Source: Bacteroidota bacterium
Lineage (GTDB): Bacteria; Bacteroidota; Ignavibacteria; UBA10030; UBA8401
DNA: 64,000 bases
Direction of reading: 5' to 3'
Assembly (NCBI GenBank): GCA_035506275.1
Contig: DATJPT010000010.1
Coordinates: forward strand, 1-64,000
This document shows positions 9,046-18,818 of this stretch, piece after piece (position 1 is the first letter of the stretch; each line of letters begins with the position of its first letter). The position numbers and the translations under genes are program-made. The notes under the pieces are model-generated. The model saw only the letters and a list, made by a program, of their open reading frames with translations, did no database searches and was not told the DNA's origin.

Positions 9046-11271
9046 CTAAAAATTCCACCCAAGCGAAAGATTGAAGATCGTTGGAAGCTGATAGACCACG
9101 TTCCCGGTGATGTTGTTGATGTAAAAAACATTCTTCGTATCCAGGAGATTGATCAGTGTTCCCTGGAGATTAAAACTGGTCCAGCCGAGGTTCAAGTCGT
9201 ACGATGCGCTCAGGTCCAGGCTTTTATACCCGGGGAGCCGTGCGGAGTTTATTTTGCCGAAAAGCGCCTGCGCGTAAAGCGCCTGATTCGTGTACGACGG
9301 CAGATCCGAGGGATCAAATTGGATCGTTCCGAAATACCCGCTGACCGGCGTGTACGGCAGACCACTTGTTAATTTCAGCCTCGCGCGAAACCAAAGATCT
9401 TTGAGGGGTTCAACGCCGCCGGAAAGGTTGAGCTGGTCACGAACATCATACCGGGGAAAATATGTCTCTCCTGAAAAGGACCTCGTTGTATAGCTGTACG
9501 AATACCCTCCCTGAATGTAAAAACTCTCTCCCGCATCATATTTTACGCTGACATCGGCTCCGTAGGCGCTCCCCGTCCCAAAAATGAAATCGCTCTCATA
9601 GTCATAGACTTTGTCCAGATTCACCTCCGCAAGGTTTGAGAGAGTTTTGTAATAGAGTTCGATTTTCACCGACGTCAAGATGGTCGGCTCCATCTTGCAG
9701 CCCAGAACGTATTGATTTGACGCTTCGTCTCCGTTGTTCTCGGGAAGGGGAGCAAGGACGTCGAACGGCGTGAAGACAAGGTTCTCATCGTTCAGGTCCA
9801 TGATGCGCTGATGATAAATCCCGAAATTTGCGTAGAGAGCGATCTGGTCCTCTGGTTTAACGGTGACCGTAATGCGGGGTTCCGGCAGGTATCCTCCCGG
9901 CGCGCCGGCAAGCCGCTGAAATGTCCGCTGCATGTCGGAGCGGAGTCCAACCTCAAAGGAGAACCTCCCCTGGGGGTTGAAAATATATTTCGTCCATATC
10001 TGGGGCTCGATCTCCGGGACATTCTCCTGTATCGAACCTCCGTATTTGTTCGTGAAGGTATAATTGTACGTCGGGAATGTAAAGAGGAGTCCGAGGTCGA
10101 ACTGATCGCGCGAGTCGCTGAAGGACGTGACGTCGCCGTAGAACGACGGCGTCGTAATTTCGTCGAGCTGGTACCCGACGTCCTGCGATTGCTTGGGGAG
10201 CTGTTCAGCGCGGTAGCTTGTGTATGAGATCGAAAATTTCAGATCGAACTGGTCGCCGACGATGAAACTTCCGGAGACGGCTCCGGAATTGTTTCCCCAT
10301 GTGAAGTCGGGTTCATCGACGCTCTGCTGCCTGACCCTGTCGCCGCTTGTCATGTATTCGGCGTTGACGTGTCCCTGTCCAGGAAAATCCACGGTCGCCT
10401 TTGCAAAGCCGTCGTCGTAATCGAACGGAAGGCCGAGCGAATAGAATTTCTGAAGCGTGTTTTGAAAAAGGGGGCGGCGATAAAAGGCGACGAAACTGCT
10501 GTTGCCGTCCCCGAAAAGAGGACCGGTCAGGAGTGCATCGGTGGAGAGCAAATCGAACGTTCCCTTCGCTTTGAATTCGTTCTTATCTCCGTCGATGGTT
10601 TGAATGTCGAATACCGACGAAAGCCGTCCGCCGTATTCCGACTGAAAACCGCCTACGCTGAAATTGGCGACCTTCACGATCATGGGGTCGACAAAACTCA
10701 ATAAGCCGAAGGCGTGCGAGAGGTTATAGACCTGCATGCCGTCCAGCAGAACAAGGTTTTCATCCGGACCTCCGCCGCGCACATAGTATTGGCTCGAGAT
10801 GCCGCTCACCGTCACCACGCCGGGCAGCTGGGTGACGTATTGCACCACGTCATTCTTGAATATTCCCGTGGTATTCTGCAGCTGCGTCGGCGTGATGATC
10901 GTGGTCCCGGCTGTCCCCGTAACGCTTTTTCCGACCACTTCGACTGTCGGCATCGTCATGGGAGACTCGGGAATCTTAAGGTTCATGATGACGGGCTCGT
11001 CGCCGTGACGTTCAACACGGAAATCCTTGGACTGATATCCGACAGCCGATGCACGGACGCTGGCGTTCTCAGGGTGAACATTTCGCAGAATGAAATACCC
11101 GTTCACATCGGCCATGGTTCCGGCCAACGTGCCGACGATCGAAACGGAGGCGTACGGTATACGCTCACCGCTCGCGCTGTCGACGACCGCGCCGGTGATG
11201 GTGATAGCCGGCTCCTGCGCAACGAGCGGAGAGGCCCATAACAGAATGGATATGAAGCAGAAAACTTTCAA
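9046..11271 (-). CDS. TonB-dependent outer-membrane receptor with CarboxypepD_reg-like N-terminal domain
   Basis: 741 residues, starting with TTG at 11271, whose TTGA overlaps the stop of the DUF4249 gene by four bases (translational coupling). Domains in order: signal peptide (to about LVAQ, residue 19), a carboxypeptidase-regulatory-like beta-sandwich (ITGAVVDSASGERIPYASV, residues ~22-100), a plug domain (VEVVGKSVTG; YYVRGGGPDENLVLLDGM) and a beta-barrel ending in an aromatic residue (SLGWNF). It should import a substrate across the outer membrane using TonB energy. The substrate is unknown; no SusD partner is present. The pairing with a DUF4249 lipoprotein is common in Bacteroidota. It is the last gene of a three-gene minus-strand operon. 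Confidence 0.9.
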   Translation of the reverse strand: MKVFCFISILLWASPLVAQEPAITITGAVVDSASGERIPYASVSIVGTLAGTMADVNGYFILRNVHPENASVRASAVGYQSKDFRVERHGDEPVIMNLKIPESPMTMPTVEVVGKSVTGTAGTTIITPTQLQNTTGIFKNDVVQYVTQLPGVVTVSGISSQYYVRGGGPDENLVLLDGMQVYNLSHAFGLLSFVDPMIVKVANFSVGGFQSEYGGRLSSVFDIQTIDGDKNEFKAKGTFDLLSTDALLTGPLFGDGNSSFVAFYRRPLFQNTLQKFYSLGLPFDYDDGFAKATVDFPGQGHVNAEYMTSGDRVRQQSVDEPDFTWGNNSGAVSGSFIVGDQFDLKFSISYTSYRAEQLPKQSQDVGYQLDEITTPSFYGDVTSFSDSRDQFDLGLLFTFPTYNYTFTNKYGGSIQENVPEIEPQIWTKYIFNPQGRFSFEVGLRSDMQRTFQRLAGAPGGYLPEPRITVTVKPEDQIALYANFGIYHQRIMDLNDENLVFTPFDVLAPLPENNGDEASNQYVLGCKMEPTILTSVKIELYYKTLSNLAEVNLDKVYDYESDFIFGTGSAYGADVSVKYDAGESFYIQGGYSYSYTTRSFSGETYFPRYDVRDQLNLSGGVEPLKDLWFRARLKLTSGLPYTPVSGYFGTIQFDPSDLPSYTNQALYAQALFGKINSARLPGYKSLDLSASYDLNLGWTSFNLQGTLINLLDTKNVFYINNITGNVVYQLPTIFNLSLGWNF

Positions 11272-12176
11272 TACAGGAAGATCCTTGTCGTGTCGACGCA
11301 GGCGCCGGCGACAATGCCGGTCCCTGCGCTATTGAAGATGTTGGAGAATACGATCTTATCTGTCCTCATGAGCAGCGGAGTGTCCGTGTGGGTTGAGGTA
11401 ATGAAATACCGGTAAAGGTTATCATCGACCTGCGTTGCAATGATATCGACGTAGAGATGATACGGCCTCAAATTCTGAGAAAACCGGTCTGCAAGATCGA
11501 ACGCAGTTTTATAGTCGGAGGTATCGACGGTTATTGGATATTTCGTCGAGGACAATTCAATGAACGGGTTCAATGAGTCGACTGGGATGACGTTGAAATA
11601 TGCGGTGGTGAATCTCCCGGTTTGGTCTATGCCCCTGCATTCGACGAGCATTTGAACGAACGCCGCGCTTGCCAGTTCCGATAAATTGACCGTGAGCTGG
11701 ATCTGTTGATGCAGATGCTTCGGGTTCTGAAGTCCATCATAGGTCGCCTGGTCAGGAATCGCGGCGTAGCTGTACGGCACATCGACGTTCGCCACTGCGG
11801 TAGGGTATCCGGCTTGGCTGACAGAAACGGAATACGATCCGCCCGGGAGGACTTTCACAGGAGCATAGTAGAAAGAGGTTGTATCGCCGCCGATCACCGC
11901 CGTTGTATCCCTTAGGATCTCAACTCCTGTCAGCCCGGAGCCTTCAAGGGTCACCGACGCACCGTGAACTTGGGCAGATACACCCGAGGGGGATTCCGAT
12001 ACAGGCATAACCCTTACGTAAACGACTGGGGCGTTTGCAAGGAGAACAGAATAAACGTTAAGCTTCGGAGAGTATTGAACTTCAGGCTGGAACGGATTGT
12101 TGCAGCTGCACAAAGCCAGAACTCCGGGGAGCACTACGAACAACGATACTTTTTTGAAAATGATGTTCACACTCAT
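11268..12176 (-). CDS. DUF4249-like outer-membrane lipoprotein
   Basis: 302 residues with a lipoprotein signal: hydrophobic VVLPGVLALCSC followed by NN, giving lipidation at the Cys of the LCSC box. The mature part is beta-rich. It has an early VYSVLLANAPVVYVRV segment and a VTLEGSGLTG / LPGGSYSVSVSQAGYPTAVA segment, which resembles the DUF4249 family. Members of that family are nearly always encoded next to TonB-dependent receptors and are thought to be surface-exposed or periplasmic partners, with no biochemical role established. Here the gene starts 16 bases after the upstream propeller gene and overlaps the receptor by four bases, so all three are probably co-transcribed. Moderately sure of the family, sure of the lipoprotein nature. 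Confidence 0.72.
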   Translation of the reverse strand: MSVNIIFKKVSLFVVLPGVLALCSCNNPFQPEVQYSPKLNVYSVLLANAPVVYVRVMPVSESPSGVSAQVHGASVTLEGSGLTGVEILRDTTAVIGGDTTSFYYAPVKVLPGGSYSVSVSQAGYPTAVANVDVPYSYAAIPDQATYDGLQNPKHLHQQIQLTVNLSELASAAFVQMLVECRGIDQTGRFTTAYFNVIPVDSLNPFIELSSTKYPITVDTSDYKTAFDLADRFSQNLRPYHLYVDIIATQVDDNLYRYFITSTHTDTPLLMRTDKIVFSNIFNSAGTGIVAGACVDTTRIFLY

Positions 12177-12192
12177 CGTTGGGAATATTGGT

Positions 12193-14328
12193 CTACTTGA
12201 TAAGCATCATTTTCTCAACCTTCGTGTATTCTCCTGCGGTCAGCCGATAAAGGTACACGCCGCTCGTAAGATTGCGGGCGTTGAAAATCACAGAATGGCT
12301 TCCAGCGCCTTCGTGTTCATGCACTAATTCCGCCACTTCCCTCCCGAGAATATCGAAGATTTTGAGCGAGACAGCGCTGTTTTCCGGTAATTGATAACTG
12401 ATCACCGTACTCGGGTTGAAGGGATTAGGATAGTTTTGGAATAGTTTGTACGAATGCGGGGCGGTCGATTTTTCATGGACTGCAAGCGATATGCTCCCCC
12501 CCTTGAATAAGCCGTTGGTCGTTCCTGCGTACAGATTCCCATTTATGTCTGCTTCCAGTGCGGTGATATTTGAATCGCTTAACCCCATGTCCTCCGGCTG
12601 CCAGGTCAATCCGCGGTCTGTCGAAATAAACAGTCCGCTGTCAGCCGTGCCCGCAAGATAAAGGGAAATATTGTCTGTCAGGAAACAGGTCGCGTTTCTT
12701 CCTCTGATCGATGGAATACCGAGCCAATTGACTCCTGCATCATCGGAGTAATATGCGCCGCCGGTATCAGTCCCGGCAAATATTCTCCCTTCAGGATCCA
12801 TCATGACCGTGTTGACAGTGCAAAAGATGAGAGATGTGTTGATCCCTACCTGGCTCCAAAAAAAGCCGCCGTCAGTACTCCGGAAAATTCCATCGTACAA
12901 AGTGCCGACCACCAAATCGTTCGAGGAATCGATCACGATAGAATGAACATCGGTACTCGGGAGGCCGACTGTTTGCATGAAGTTCCAGATATCCTCTTGT
13001 CCGATGGCGTTGAGGATTCCGCCGGCTGTGCCCGAATATTTGCCGACGGATGACTCGGCAAAGCTGAACGCGGGGAGTTTAGTGAGGGGAATCCAATAGT
13101 TGCTGTTGTCCGGCAAATATGACAGCCCATTGCCTGTAGCGCCGTACAATCTCTTTTCAGGAGCCGAATATTGAAGCTGGTAGACATTGGACGTGGCAAG
13201 CCCGTTGCTGATTCTTCTCCATTGTTTGTCGGAAGAATCCTGTTCAAAAACGCCGTCGGTCGTCCCGGCGTAAAGATTGTTAAAGGAATCGAAACTCAAC
13301 GACGAAATTGATGCCGGCTGAATGCCGCATTGGATCCATTCCTGGGAAGATTTTTTCCAGAAAAAAACGCCGTCACCCTGAGTTCCAGCATAGATCGTCC
13401 CGTTCGAGGTGTAGGCGGCGGAGGTGATCGATGCCGAGGAGACTGCTTCTGTTGCGCTTTTCCAACTCTTTGACGAACTGCTGTATACAAATATTCCCAT
13501 GTCTGCCGCCAAGGCAGTTTCCCCCTCGCTGCCCGATACAAGGGCGTTCACCATTGTCACCCAATACGGGATCCCCGAAGAGTCTCCCTTCCATTCGTTT
13601 TCACCAGGTGTTAGGGAAAAAATCAATCCGTGGAGGTAGGTGCTCGGCTGGGCAATTGCATAAACTTTTCCCAGGTCGTCAACAAGAACGGAGGTTATCG
13701 GATAAAACGGCCCTCCTTCAAATATCCAGGAATTGCCGCTGTCGGATGAAACATAGACGCCGCCTCCGTAAGGGGAAGCCGGTGGACGCGGCTCGTAGCG
13801 TTTCAGTCCTGCATAAAGTTTCCCCGACCGGTCTTCAGCGATCGAAAGTACGGGGGCGTTATCGTTTGTCACATGAAGGGGAGACCACGATTGTCCCCCG
13901 TCGCTTGAGAGAGAGACTTGTTGGACCTGACCGACGCAGATTCTGTTTCCGGAGAGGGCGGTTGCACAATAAACACTGCCGTTCAAATTCACCTTCCCCC
14001 ACGTCGATCCATGATCGGTCGATTCGAATAAGCCTTGGAAGCTGTTCCCTGCGTAAATATTTCCCGATGAATCCACGGTCAGATAGGAAGGCCCGAATTC
14101 TAGATAGAGCCCCAAGGCCGACCAGTTCGATCCCTCATCGGTCGAGCGGCAAATTCCCGTGGCAGTTGCGGCGAAAATGTTTCCCGATCGGTCAATCGCA
14201 AGCAGCGGCACTGCGCCCGAGAAAGGCCCGACGTTCGGCGACCATGATATTGCCTGCGCGTTGATCTGAAATAGGGGGATTCCAACTGTCAGGATAAGTG
14301 AAGAGCGTAAAAGCCTTGAACTTCTCAA
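12193..14328 (-). CDS. Secreted BNR-like beta-propeller protein with T9SS type A sorting domain
   Basis: 711 residues. The start is TTG at 14328, with AAGGA seven bases upstream; no in-frame ATG precedes it. After a signal peptide (LILTVGIPLFQINAQA) come many propeller blades of the BNR/photosystem-stability type (GICRSTDEGSNWSALG, GLFESTDHGSTWGKV, IFRSTDGGFFWSQVG, GLFISTDRGLTWQP). Interspersed are 'NIYAGTxxG' strands, as in sortilin-like or two-component-regulator propellers. The last ~85 residues begin FQNYPNPFNPSTVISYQLP and end KMMLIK, the type A T9SS sorting domain that is cleaved during export to the surface. First gene of the operon with the DUF4249 lipoprotein and TonB receptor. The combination suggests a surface binder feeding a receptor, but that is inference. 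Confidence 0.85.
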   Translation of the reverse strand: MRSSRLLRSSLILTVGIPLFQINAQAISWSPNVGPFSGAVPLLAIDRSGNIFAATATGICRSTDEGSNWSALGLYLEFGPSYLTVDSSGNIYAGNSFQGLFESTDHGSTWGKVNLNGSVYCATALSGNRICVGQVQQVSLSSDGGQSWSPLHVTNDNAPVLSIAEDRSGKLYAGLKRYEPRPPASPYGGGVYVSSDSGNSWIFEGGPFYPITSVLVDDLGKVYAIAQPSTYLHGLIFSLTPGENEWKGDSSGIPYWVTMVNALVSGSEGETALAADMGIFVYSSSSKSWKSATEAVSSASITSAAYTSNGTIYAGTQGDGVFFWKKSSQEWIQCGIQPASISSLSFDSFNNLYAGTTDGVFEQDSSDKQWRRISNGLATSNVYQLQYSAPEKRLYGATGNGLSYLPDNSNYWIPLTKLPAFSFAESSVGKYSGTAGGILNAIGQEDIWNFMQTVGLPSTDVHSIVIDSSNDLVVGTLYDGIFRSTDGGFFWSQVGINTSLIFCTVNTVMMDPEGRIFAGTDTGGAYYSDDAGVNWLGIPSIRGRNATCFLTDNISLYLAGTADSGLFISTDRGLTWQPEDMGLSDSNITALEADINGNLYAGTTNGLFKGGSISLAVHEKSTAPHSYKLFQNYPNPFNPSTVISYQLPENSAVSLKIFDILGREVAELVHEHEGAGSHSVIFNARNLTSGVYLYRLTAGEYTKVEKMMLIK

Positions 14329-14756
14329 TAGTACATCCTTGTCATGACTTCACGGCGCGTTTAAGAAGCGACTTCATCATCAATATTGGAAAACATGAAT
14401 TGACTTGCAAGAATCTTTATTAGGAGCTAACTCAGCGATATGACACTCATAATTCGCAACCAGCTCCCTTTGAGAAGAACATCCCCCAATTAAGGGCATG
14501 TCCGGTGCAGTCATCCCTTCGGGAGAAGGAACAATCCGCCTCCCCTAATTTAGCCCTTGCTTATTATTCTCCCGAATAATAAGTTACTTCTATTGCTGAG
14601 GGGAGACTCTCTCCCCGAATGAACCCTCGTGACCATTAGTTTGATCAAGAATTTCAATTCTAGCGGATTGAGTAACGCCGCTGATCCTCTGTATTGTTTT
14701 GTACACTCGTATCGGGATGGAGTAAGCCAATCAAGGAAAAAATACAGCTCGGAGGG
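14329..14756. other. Divergent intergenic region with two short hairpins
   Basis: 428 bases between the divergent propeller and GLUG genes, with no supported reading frame. It holds two close hairpins (see the entry at 14560-14616). A TTGACT hexamer at 14400-14405 could be a -35 element for the plus-strand gene, but no convincing -10 follows at standard spacing. Promoters for both operons must lie here. Confidence 0.5.
14560..14616. promoter_or_regulatory. Pair of perfect hairpins upstream of the GLUG gene
   Basis: First inverted repeat: CTTATTATT (14560-14568) and AATAATAAG (14575-14583), nine perfect pairs around CTCCCG. Second: GGGGAGA (14600-14606) and TCTCCCC (14610-14616), seven perfect pairs around CTC. 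Neither is followed by a clean T run. They lie 140-200 bases before the start at 14757 and may be an operator or a 5' UTR structure; the role is not known. Confidence 0.4.
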
Positions 14757-17700
14757 ATGATGAAAATCTATGGCTACAAGTGTGTTGCAATATTGGTTTT
14801 GGCTCTGTTCGTGGCGGCAGACTCTTTTTCGCAGACAGCGACCATGCCAACAGGCAGCGGAACTTCTGACGATCCGTACATCATCGCGACGCTGAATAAT
14901 CTTTACTGGATAACCCAGAATTCCGGCGCTTGGGGAGCATATTTCACGCAAACAGCGAACATTGATGCATCCTCCGATTCGGCCTGGAGTTCCGGCAGCG
15001 GCTTCTCTCCCATAGGAAACGGTTCCTATTTTACCGGGACTTATGACGGACTAGGGCATACGATTACAGGATTGTTTATTTCCAGGGGAAGTTCTGACTA
15101 CATCGGAATGTTTGGTCAAATGCAAGGCGCAACGATAAAGAACCTTGGATTGCTGAATGCTCGAATAACAGGAAGGCAGTACACCGGAGGAATCGTGGGT
15201 TACAATTTCAAGGCTAGCGTTGTGAATTGTTCAATAACGGGGAGCGTGACCGGCAACAGCGACTACGTTGGAGGTCTGGTCGGATATAGCGATGGGGGCG
15301 CCGTCAGCAACAGTTACAGCAGCGCAGCCGTCACCGGCGCGGCCGGATGGGTCGGCGGACTTGTCGGCAGCAATACGAACAACACTAGTGTCATCTCCAC
15401 CATCAGCAGCAGCTATGCGACAGGGAACGTCACCGGCGTCAGCACCTATGCCGGCGGACTTGTAGGGGAAAGCCTGTATGGTTCGAAAATAGAAAAAAGT
15501 TACAGCACAGGACGAGTGAGCGGGGGGAATTATGTCGGCGGGTTCATCGGCCAGAATTACTATACCACCACCTCTATCGACAGCAGCTATGCGACGGGAA
15601 GTGTCAGCGGCAGCGTCGGCGTTGGGGGCTTCGCGGGGGGAAACGACCACAGCGCGACTATAAGCAACAGTTCCAGCACGGGAAATGTTGTCTGTTCGGG
15701 GGACAACTCCGGTGGTTTCGTGGGATATAATTCCAATTTCGGCTCGGTTTCCGGTTGCTATGCCACGGGCAGCGACAGCGGCGGGGATTATTCGGGCGGT
15801 TTTGTCGGATCAAACCAATTATATTCTACCGTCAGCGGATGTTACAGCACTGGGAATGTGGTAGGGGGGACAAATGTCGGCGGATTTGCCGGGAATAGCG
15901 GGAGTACGTACGGCGGGGAGCAAATATCGAACTGTTACGCGACTGGTAATGTCGTTGCCAGTGGGAACTTTGTCGGGGGACTTGTCGGCAATAATTATTT
16001 AGGCGCTATCAGCACATGCTACAGCAAAGGGGCGGTGAGCGGCACATCTCCCGTAGGAGGGCTCGTCGGCTATAATAACATAACTTCATCAAATTCATTC
16101 TGGGATACGCAAACTTCGGGGCAATCGAGCAGCGGCTCCGGAGACAATGGCGAGAACACTTCGCAGATGAAGACGCAATCCACATTCACCAATGCCGGAT
16201 GGGACTTTGCGAATACATGGGCGATCGATCCGACCGTGAATAATGGTTACCCCGGATTGAGCTGGCAAACTCAGTACGTGGCCAGCGGACCGTCGGCAGT
16301 AACGAATGCAGGCACCAATATTGCTTCGTCTACAGCCACGCTGAATGGAAACGTGAGCCCGCATAAGAGTTCCACCATCGTCAAATTCGTTTACGGGACA
16401 ACGTCGGGAATTTACCCGGACACCGTTACTGCCGCTCAGAGCCCGATCTACGGCTGGGGCGCAACTTCTGTGTCCGCGAATGTGACCGGCCTCGCCTTCA
16501 GCACGACCTACTACTATAGGGTCATTTCGACTAATGCGTACGGTTCTTCACAAGGGAGCGAGCAGAATTTCGCCACGTTTCCGGCCCCATCAATACCGAC
16601 GACAACGACCAGCGCCGCGACGAGCGTTACCAGCACGGGGGCAACGTTCAACGGATCTGTCGATCCGAACGGAGATACAACCGCCGTTCGGTTCCTTTTT
16701 GGCACTGCCTCAGGTACTTACACGGATAGCATCGTTGCATCGCAAAGCCCTTTGACGGGAGAAACTTCCCAAGCGGTCTCGGCTTCCGTCTCGGGTTTAA
16801 ATTCTGGCGCGACATATTACGTTCGCGCCGCTGCCGTCAACGCGCAAGGATATGCACGCGGATCAGAGGTCAGTTTTCTCACCCCGATCGCGAAGGCACG
16901 CCCGTCGGCGGGGGACGGGTCGGTAGGAAACCCTTTCCAGATCTCCTCGCTGGCAAATCTCATCTGGATCGCAGACACCGTAGACAATTCCTCGGCGTCG
17001 TTGCAGGGAGTTTATCTTATTCAAACTCAAAACATCAGCGCGGCTGCAACAAAGCAGGCAGATTACAACAGCGGAGAGGGATTTATCCCCATAGGATCAA
17101 ACGCCGTAACGCGCTTTCTGGGCTCGTATGACGGTCAAGGGTACAATATCGACAGCCTGTTCGTTTCCCGAACAGGTAACGGCAATAACTGCATAGGCCT
17201 GTTCGGAGTCATCGGGTTCTCTGCCGTTGTTAAGAACCTGGGCATAACGAATGCCAGTGTTTCCGGGTATGATTTTGTCGGAGCGTTGGTCGGAATGGAT
17301 TCCGCAGGTGCTTCCATCGAGAACTGTTTCAGTACCGGGAACGTGTATGCGGCGTACGGAGATTGCGGAGGGCTTATCGGGCAGCACATCGGGTCGGTTG
17401 CGACAAGCTACAGCAGCTGTGGGGTGACGGGAGGCTCGAATTACAGCATGGGCGGATTCATCGGATATTCCTCCGCCGGCACAATCGCGAACTGCTATAG
17501 CACCGGCGGGGTGCATGTCTCTTGCCCCGGCGCCGGAGGCCTGGTGGGGAACCACTCGGGCGCCGACATCAGCGATTGCTACAGCGTCAGCAAGGTGAGC
17601 GCATCGTCGACCTATGGCGGGTTGATCGGAGGCAACTATGGCGGCACGGTCACCAATTCATTTTATGATACTGACAGCACCGGCAGCAGCGCAGCCGGTA

Positions 17701-18464
17701 CCGCGGAGAATTCTGCCGCCATGCGGACCCTCTCCACATTCATTACTGCCGGCTGGGATTTTGAGCTCGAAACCGCTAACGGCACGAATGATTATTGGGA
17801 CATGGATACCACGCATCACACAATCAATAGTGGTTATCCATTTCTCTCCTGGCAGAATGGGTCTGCGATCGCACTCCCCGTGGAGCTGACGAATTTTTCA
17901 GCGGCAGCCAATGACGGGAATATTGAATTGAACTGGAAAACGGCGACGGAACAGAATTGTGAAGGGTTTGAGGTGGACAGAAAGAACTCTTCAAGTGCAC
18001 TGTCGGGGGGAAGCGCGGTGCAATGGCTGAAGCTCGGCTTTATTTCGGGGAGCGGCACCAGTAACAGTCCGCATAAGTATTCATACACTGATAATTCGGG
18101 AGTATCCGGTACGCTGGCCTATCGGCTCAAAGAAATTGACCGCAACGGCGTATTCAGGTATTCGCAGGAAATAGAGGTTACTGCGGATGCGGTGCCGAGA
18201 GTATTAACGCTCTTCCAAAATTATCCAAACCCATTCAATCCGGCGACAACAATAGAATTCACCGTTCCAAAAGACGGCCGGGCAATCCTGAAAATTTACA
18301 ATACGCTTGGACAGGAGGTGGCAACGCTCTTCGACGGAGTGGCTTCATCAGGAGAGTACCACCGGGCAACATTTGATGCGACGAGGCTGGCGAGCGGCCT
18401 TTATTTCTCACGGCTGGAGTTTGGAGACAAGATGCAATTGAAGAAAATGTTGCTGTTGAAATAG
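14757..18464 (+). CDS. Large secreted GLUG-repeat protein with T9SS type A sorting domain
   Basis: 1235 residues from ATG 14757. GGAGGG lies directly before it, and a second ATG at 14760 is better spaced; the longer frame from 14694 lacks such a site. After the signal peptide (ILVLALFVAADSFSQ) come two GLUG blocks (about residues 50-510 and 790-1000). They consist of ~25-residue repeats such as GGLVGYSDGGAVSNSY and YATGNVTG, the pattern of IgA-peptidase-like and adhesin beta-helices. Between them are two fibronectin-III-like modules (SSTATLNGNVSP; GATFNGSVDPNGDTTAVRFLFG). A further beta-domain (LPVELTNFSA) leads into the sorting domain, which begins FQNYPNPFNPATTIEFTVP and ends KKMLLLK. This predicts a surface-attached or released adhesin or binding protein. 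The gene is monocistronic: 114 bases separate its stop from tRNA-Phe on the other strand. Confidence 0.85.
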   Translation: MMKIYGYKCVAILVLALFVAADSFSQTATMPTGSGTSDDPYIIATLNNLYWITQNSGAWGAYFTQTANIDASSDSAWSSGSGFSPIGNGSYFTGTYDGLGHTITGLFISRGSSDYIGMFGQMQGATIKNLGLLNARITGRQYTGGIVGYNFKASVVNCSITGSVTGNSDYVGGLVGYSDGGAVSNSYSSAAVTGAAGWVGGLVGSNTNNTSVISTISSSYATGNVTGVSTYAGGLVGESLYGSKIEKSYSTGRVSGGNYVGGFIGQNYYTTTSIDSSYATGSVSGSVGVGGFAGGNDHSATISNSSSTGNVVCSGDNSGGFVGYNSNFGSVSGCYATGSDSGGDYSGGFVGSNQLYSTVSGCYSTGNVVGGTNVGGFAGNSGSTYGGEQISNCYATGNVVASGNFVGGLVGNNYLGAISTCYSKGAVSGTSPVGGLVGYNNITSSNSFWDTQTSGQSSSGSGDNGENTSQMKTQSTFTNAGWDFANTWAIDPTVNNGYPGLSWQTQYVASGPSAVTNAGTNIASSTATLNGNVSPHKSSTIVKFVYGTTSGIYPDTVTAAQSPIYGWGATSVSANVTGLAFSTTYYYRVISTNAYGSSQGSEQNFATFPAPSIPTTTTSAATSVTSTGATFNGSVDPNGDTTAVRFLFGTASGTYTDSIVASQSPLTGETSQAVSASVSGLNSGATYYVRAAAVNAQGYARGSEVSFLTPIAKARPSAGDGSVGNPFQISSLANLIWIADTVDNSSASLQGVYLIQTQNISAAATKQADYNSGEGFIPIGSNAVTRFLGSYDGQGYNIDSLFVSRTGNGNNCIGLFGVIGFSAVVKNLGITNASVSGYDFVGALVGMDSAGASIENCFSTGNVYAAYGDCGGLIGQHIGSVATSYSSCGVTGGSNYSMGGFIGYSSAGTIANCYSTGGVHVSCPGAGGLVGNHSGADISDCYSVSKVSASSTYGGLIGGNYGGTVTNSFYDTDSTGSSAAGTAENSAAMRTLSTFITAGWDFELETANGTNDYWDMDTTHHTINSGYPFLSWQNGSAIALPVELTNFSAAANDGNIELNWKTATEQNCEGFEVDRKNSSSALSGGSAVQWLKLGFISGSGTSNSPHKYSYTDNSGVSGTLAYRLKEIDRNGVFRYSQEIEVTADAVPRVLTLFQNYPNPFNPATTIEFTVPKDGRAILKIYNTLGQEVATLFDGVASSGEYHRATFDATRLASGLYFSRLEFGDKMQLKKMLLLK

Positions 18465-18518
18465 CTTCAGCTTTAACGTGAGATGAGGCTTGCCATTGTA
18501 GACCTCCGTACACCAAAA

Positions 18519-18552
18519 AGTGTTAGCAGGACTGTTAGCACCTACTAACACT
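18519..18552. repeat. Inverted repeat with internal direct repeat between the GLUG gene and tRNA-Phe
   Basis: AGTGTTAG (18519-18526) and CTAACACT (18545-18552) are a perfect 8-bp inverted repeat with an 18-base loop; TGTTAGCA also repeats directly at 18521 and 18533. It lies 54 bases after the GLUG stop and 26 bases before the 3' end of tRNA-Phe. It may act as a bidirectional 3'-end structure, but no T run follows. Confidence 0.4.
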
Positions 18553-18577
18553 TGAGGTCAAAAGTGGCGAAGTTGAG

Positions 18578-18650
18578 TGGACAGGGCCAGAATCGAACTG
18601 GCGACACACGGCTTTTCAGGCCGTTGCTCTACCGACTGAGCTACCTGTCC
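18578..18650 (-). tRNA. tRNA-Phe (GAA)
   Basis: Reading the minus strand, the acceptor GGACAGG pairs with CCTGTCC. There is a D-arm GCTC...GAGC, an anticodon loop CTGAAAA with anticodon GAA, a T-arm GCCAG-TTCGATT-CTGGC, and discriminator A. The length is 73 bases. CCA is not encoded. Confidence 0.96.
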
Positions 18651-18720
18651 ATGAATATCAGCGCAGTTAATATATTAAAAATTTTTTTCGTTTCAAAAGA
18701 TTTCTTGCGGATTTAAAAAA

Positions 18721-18778
18721 GAATTCAGAAGACAGAAATCAGAATACATTGAAATTCTGTCTCCTGTCTCCTGAATTC
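18721..18778. repeat. Dispersed hairpin repeat element, copy 1
   Basis: Two 25-base arms (18721-18745 and 18754-18778) are complementary at 21 of 25 positions around an 8-base loop. The arms consist of repeated CAGAAGACAGAA-like / TTCTGTCTCCTG-like units. A second copy follows 100 bases downstream. This is the look of a REP/MITE-like dispersed palindrome; no transposase is present. Confidence 0.65.
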
Positions 18779-18818
18779 TGTATTCATGTCTTCTAGAGAG
18801 ACACCGAGCCAGCTCCAG

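Noticed and set aside
18519-18552. Inverted/direct repeat near tRNA-Phe as a phage or island attachment site
   Set aside because: No duplicate of the tRNA 3' end, no integrase and no island-like genes on either side.
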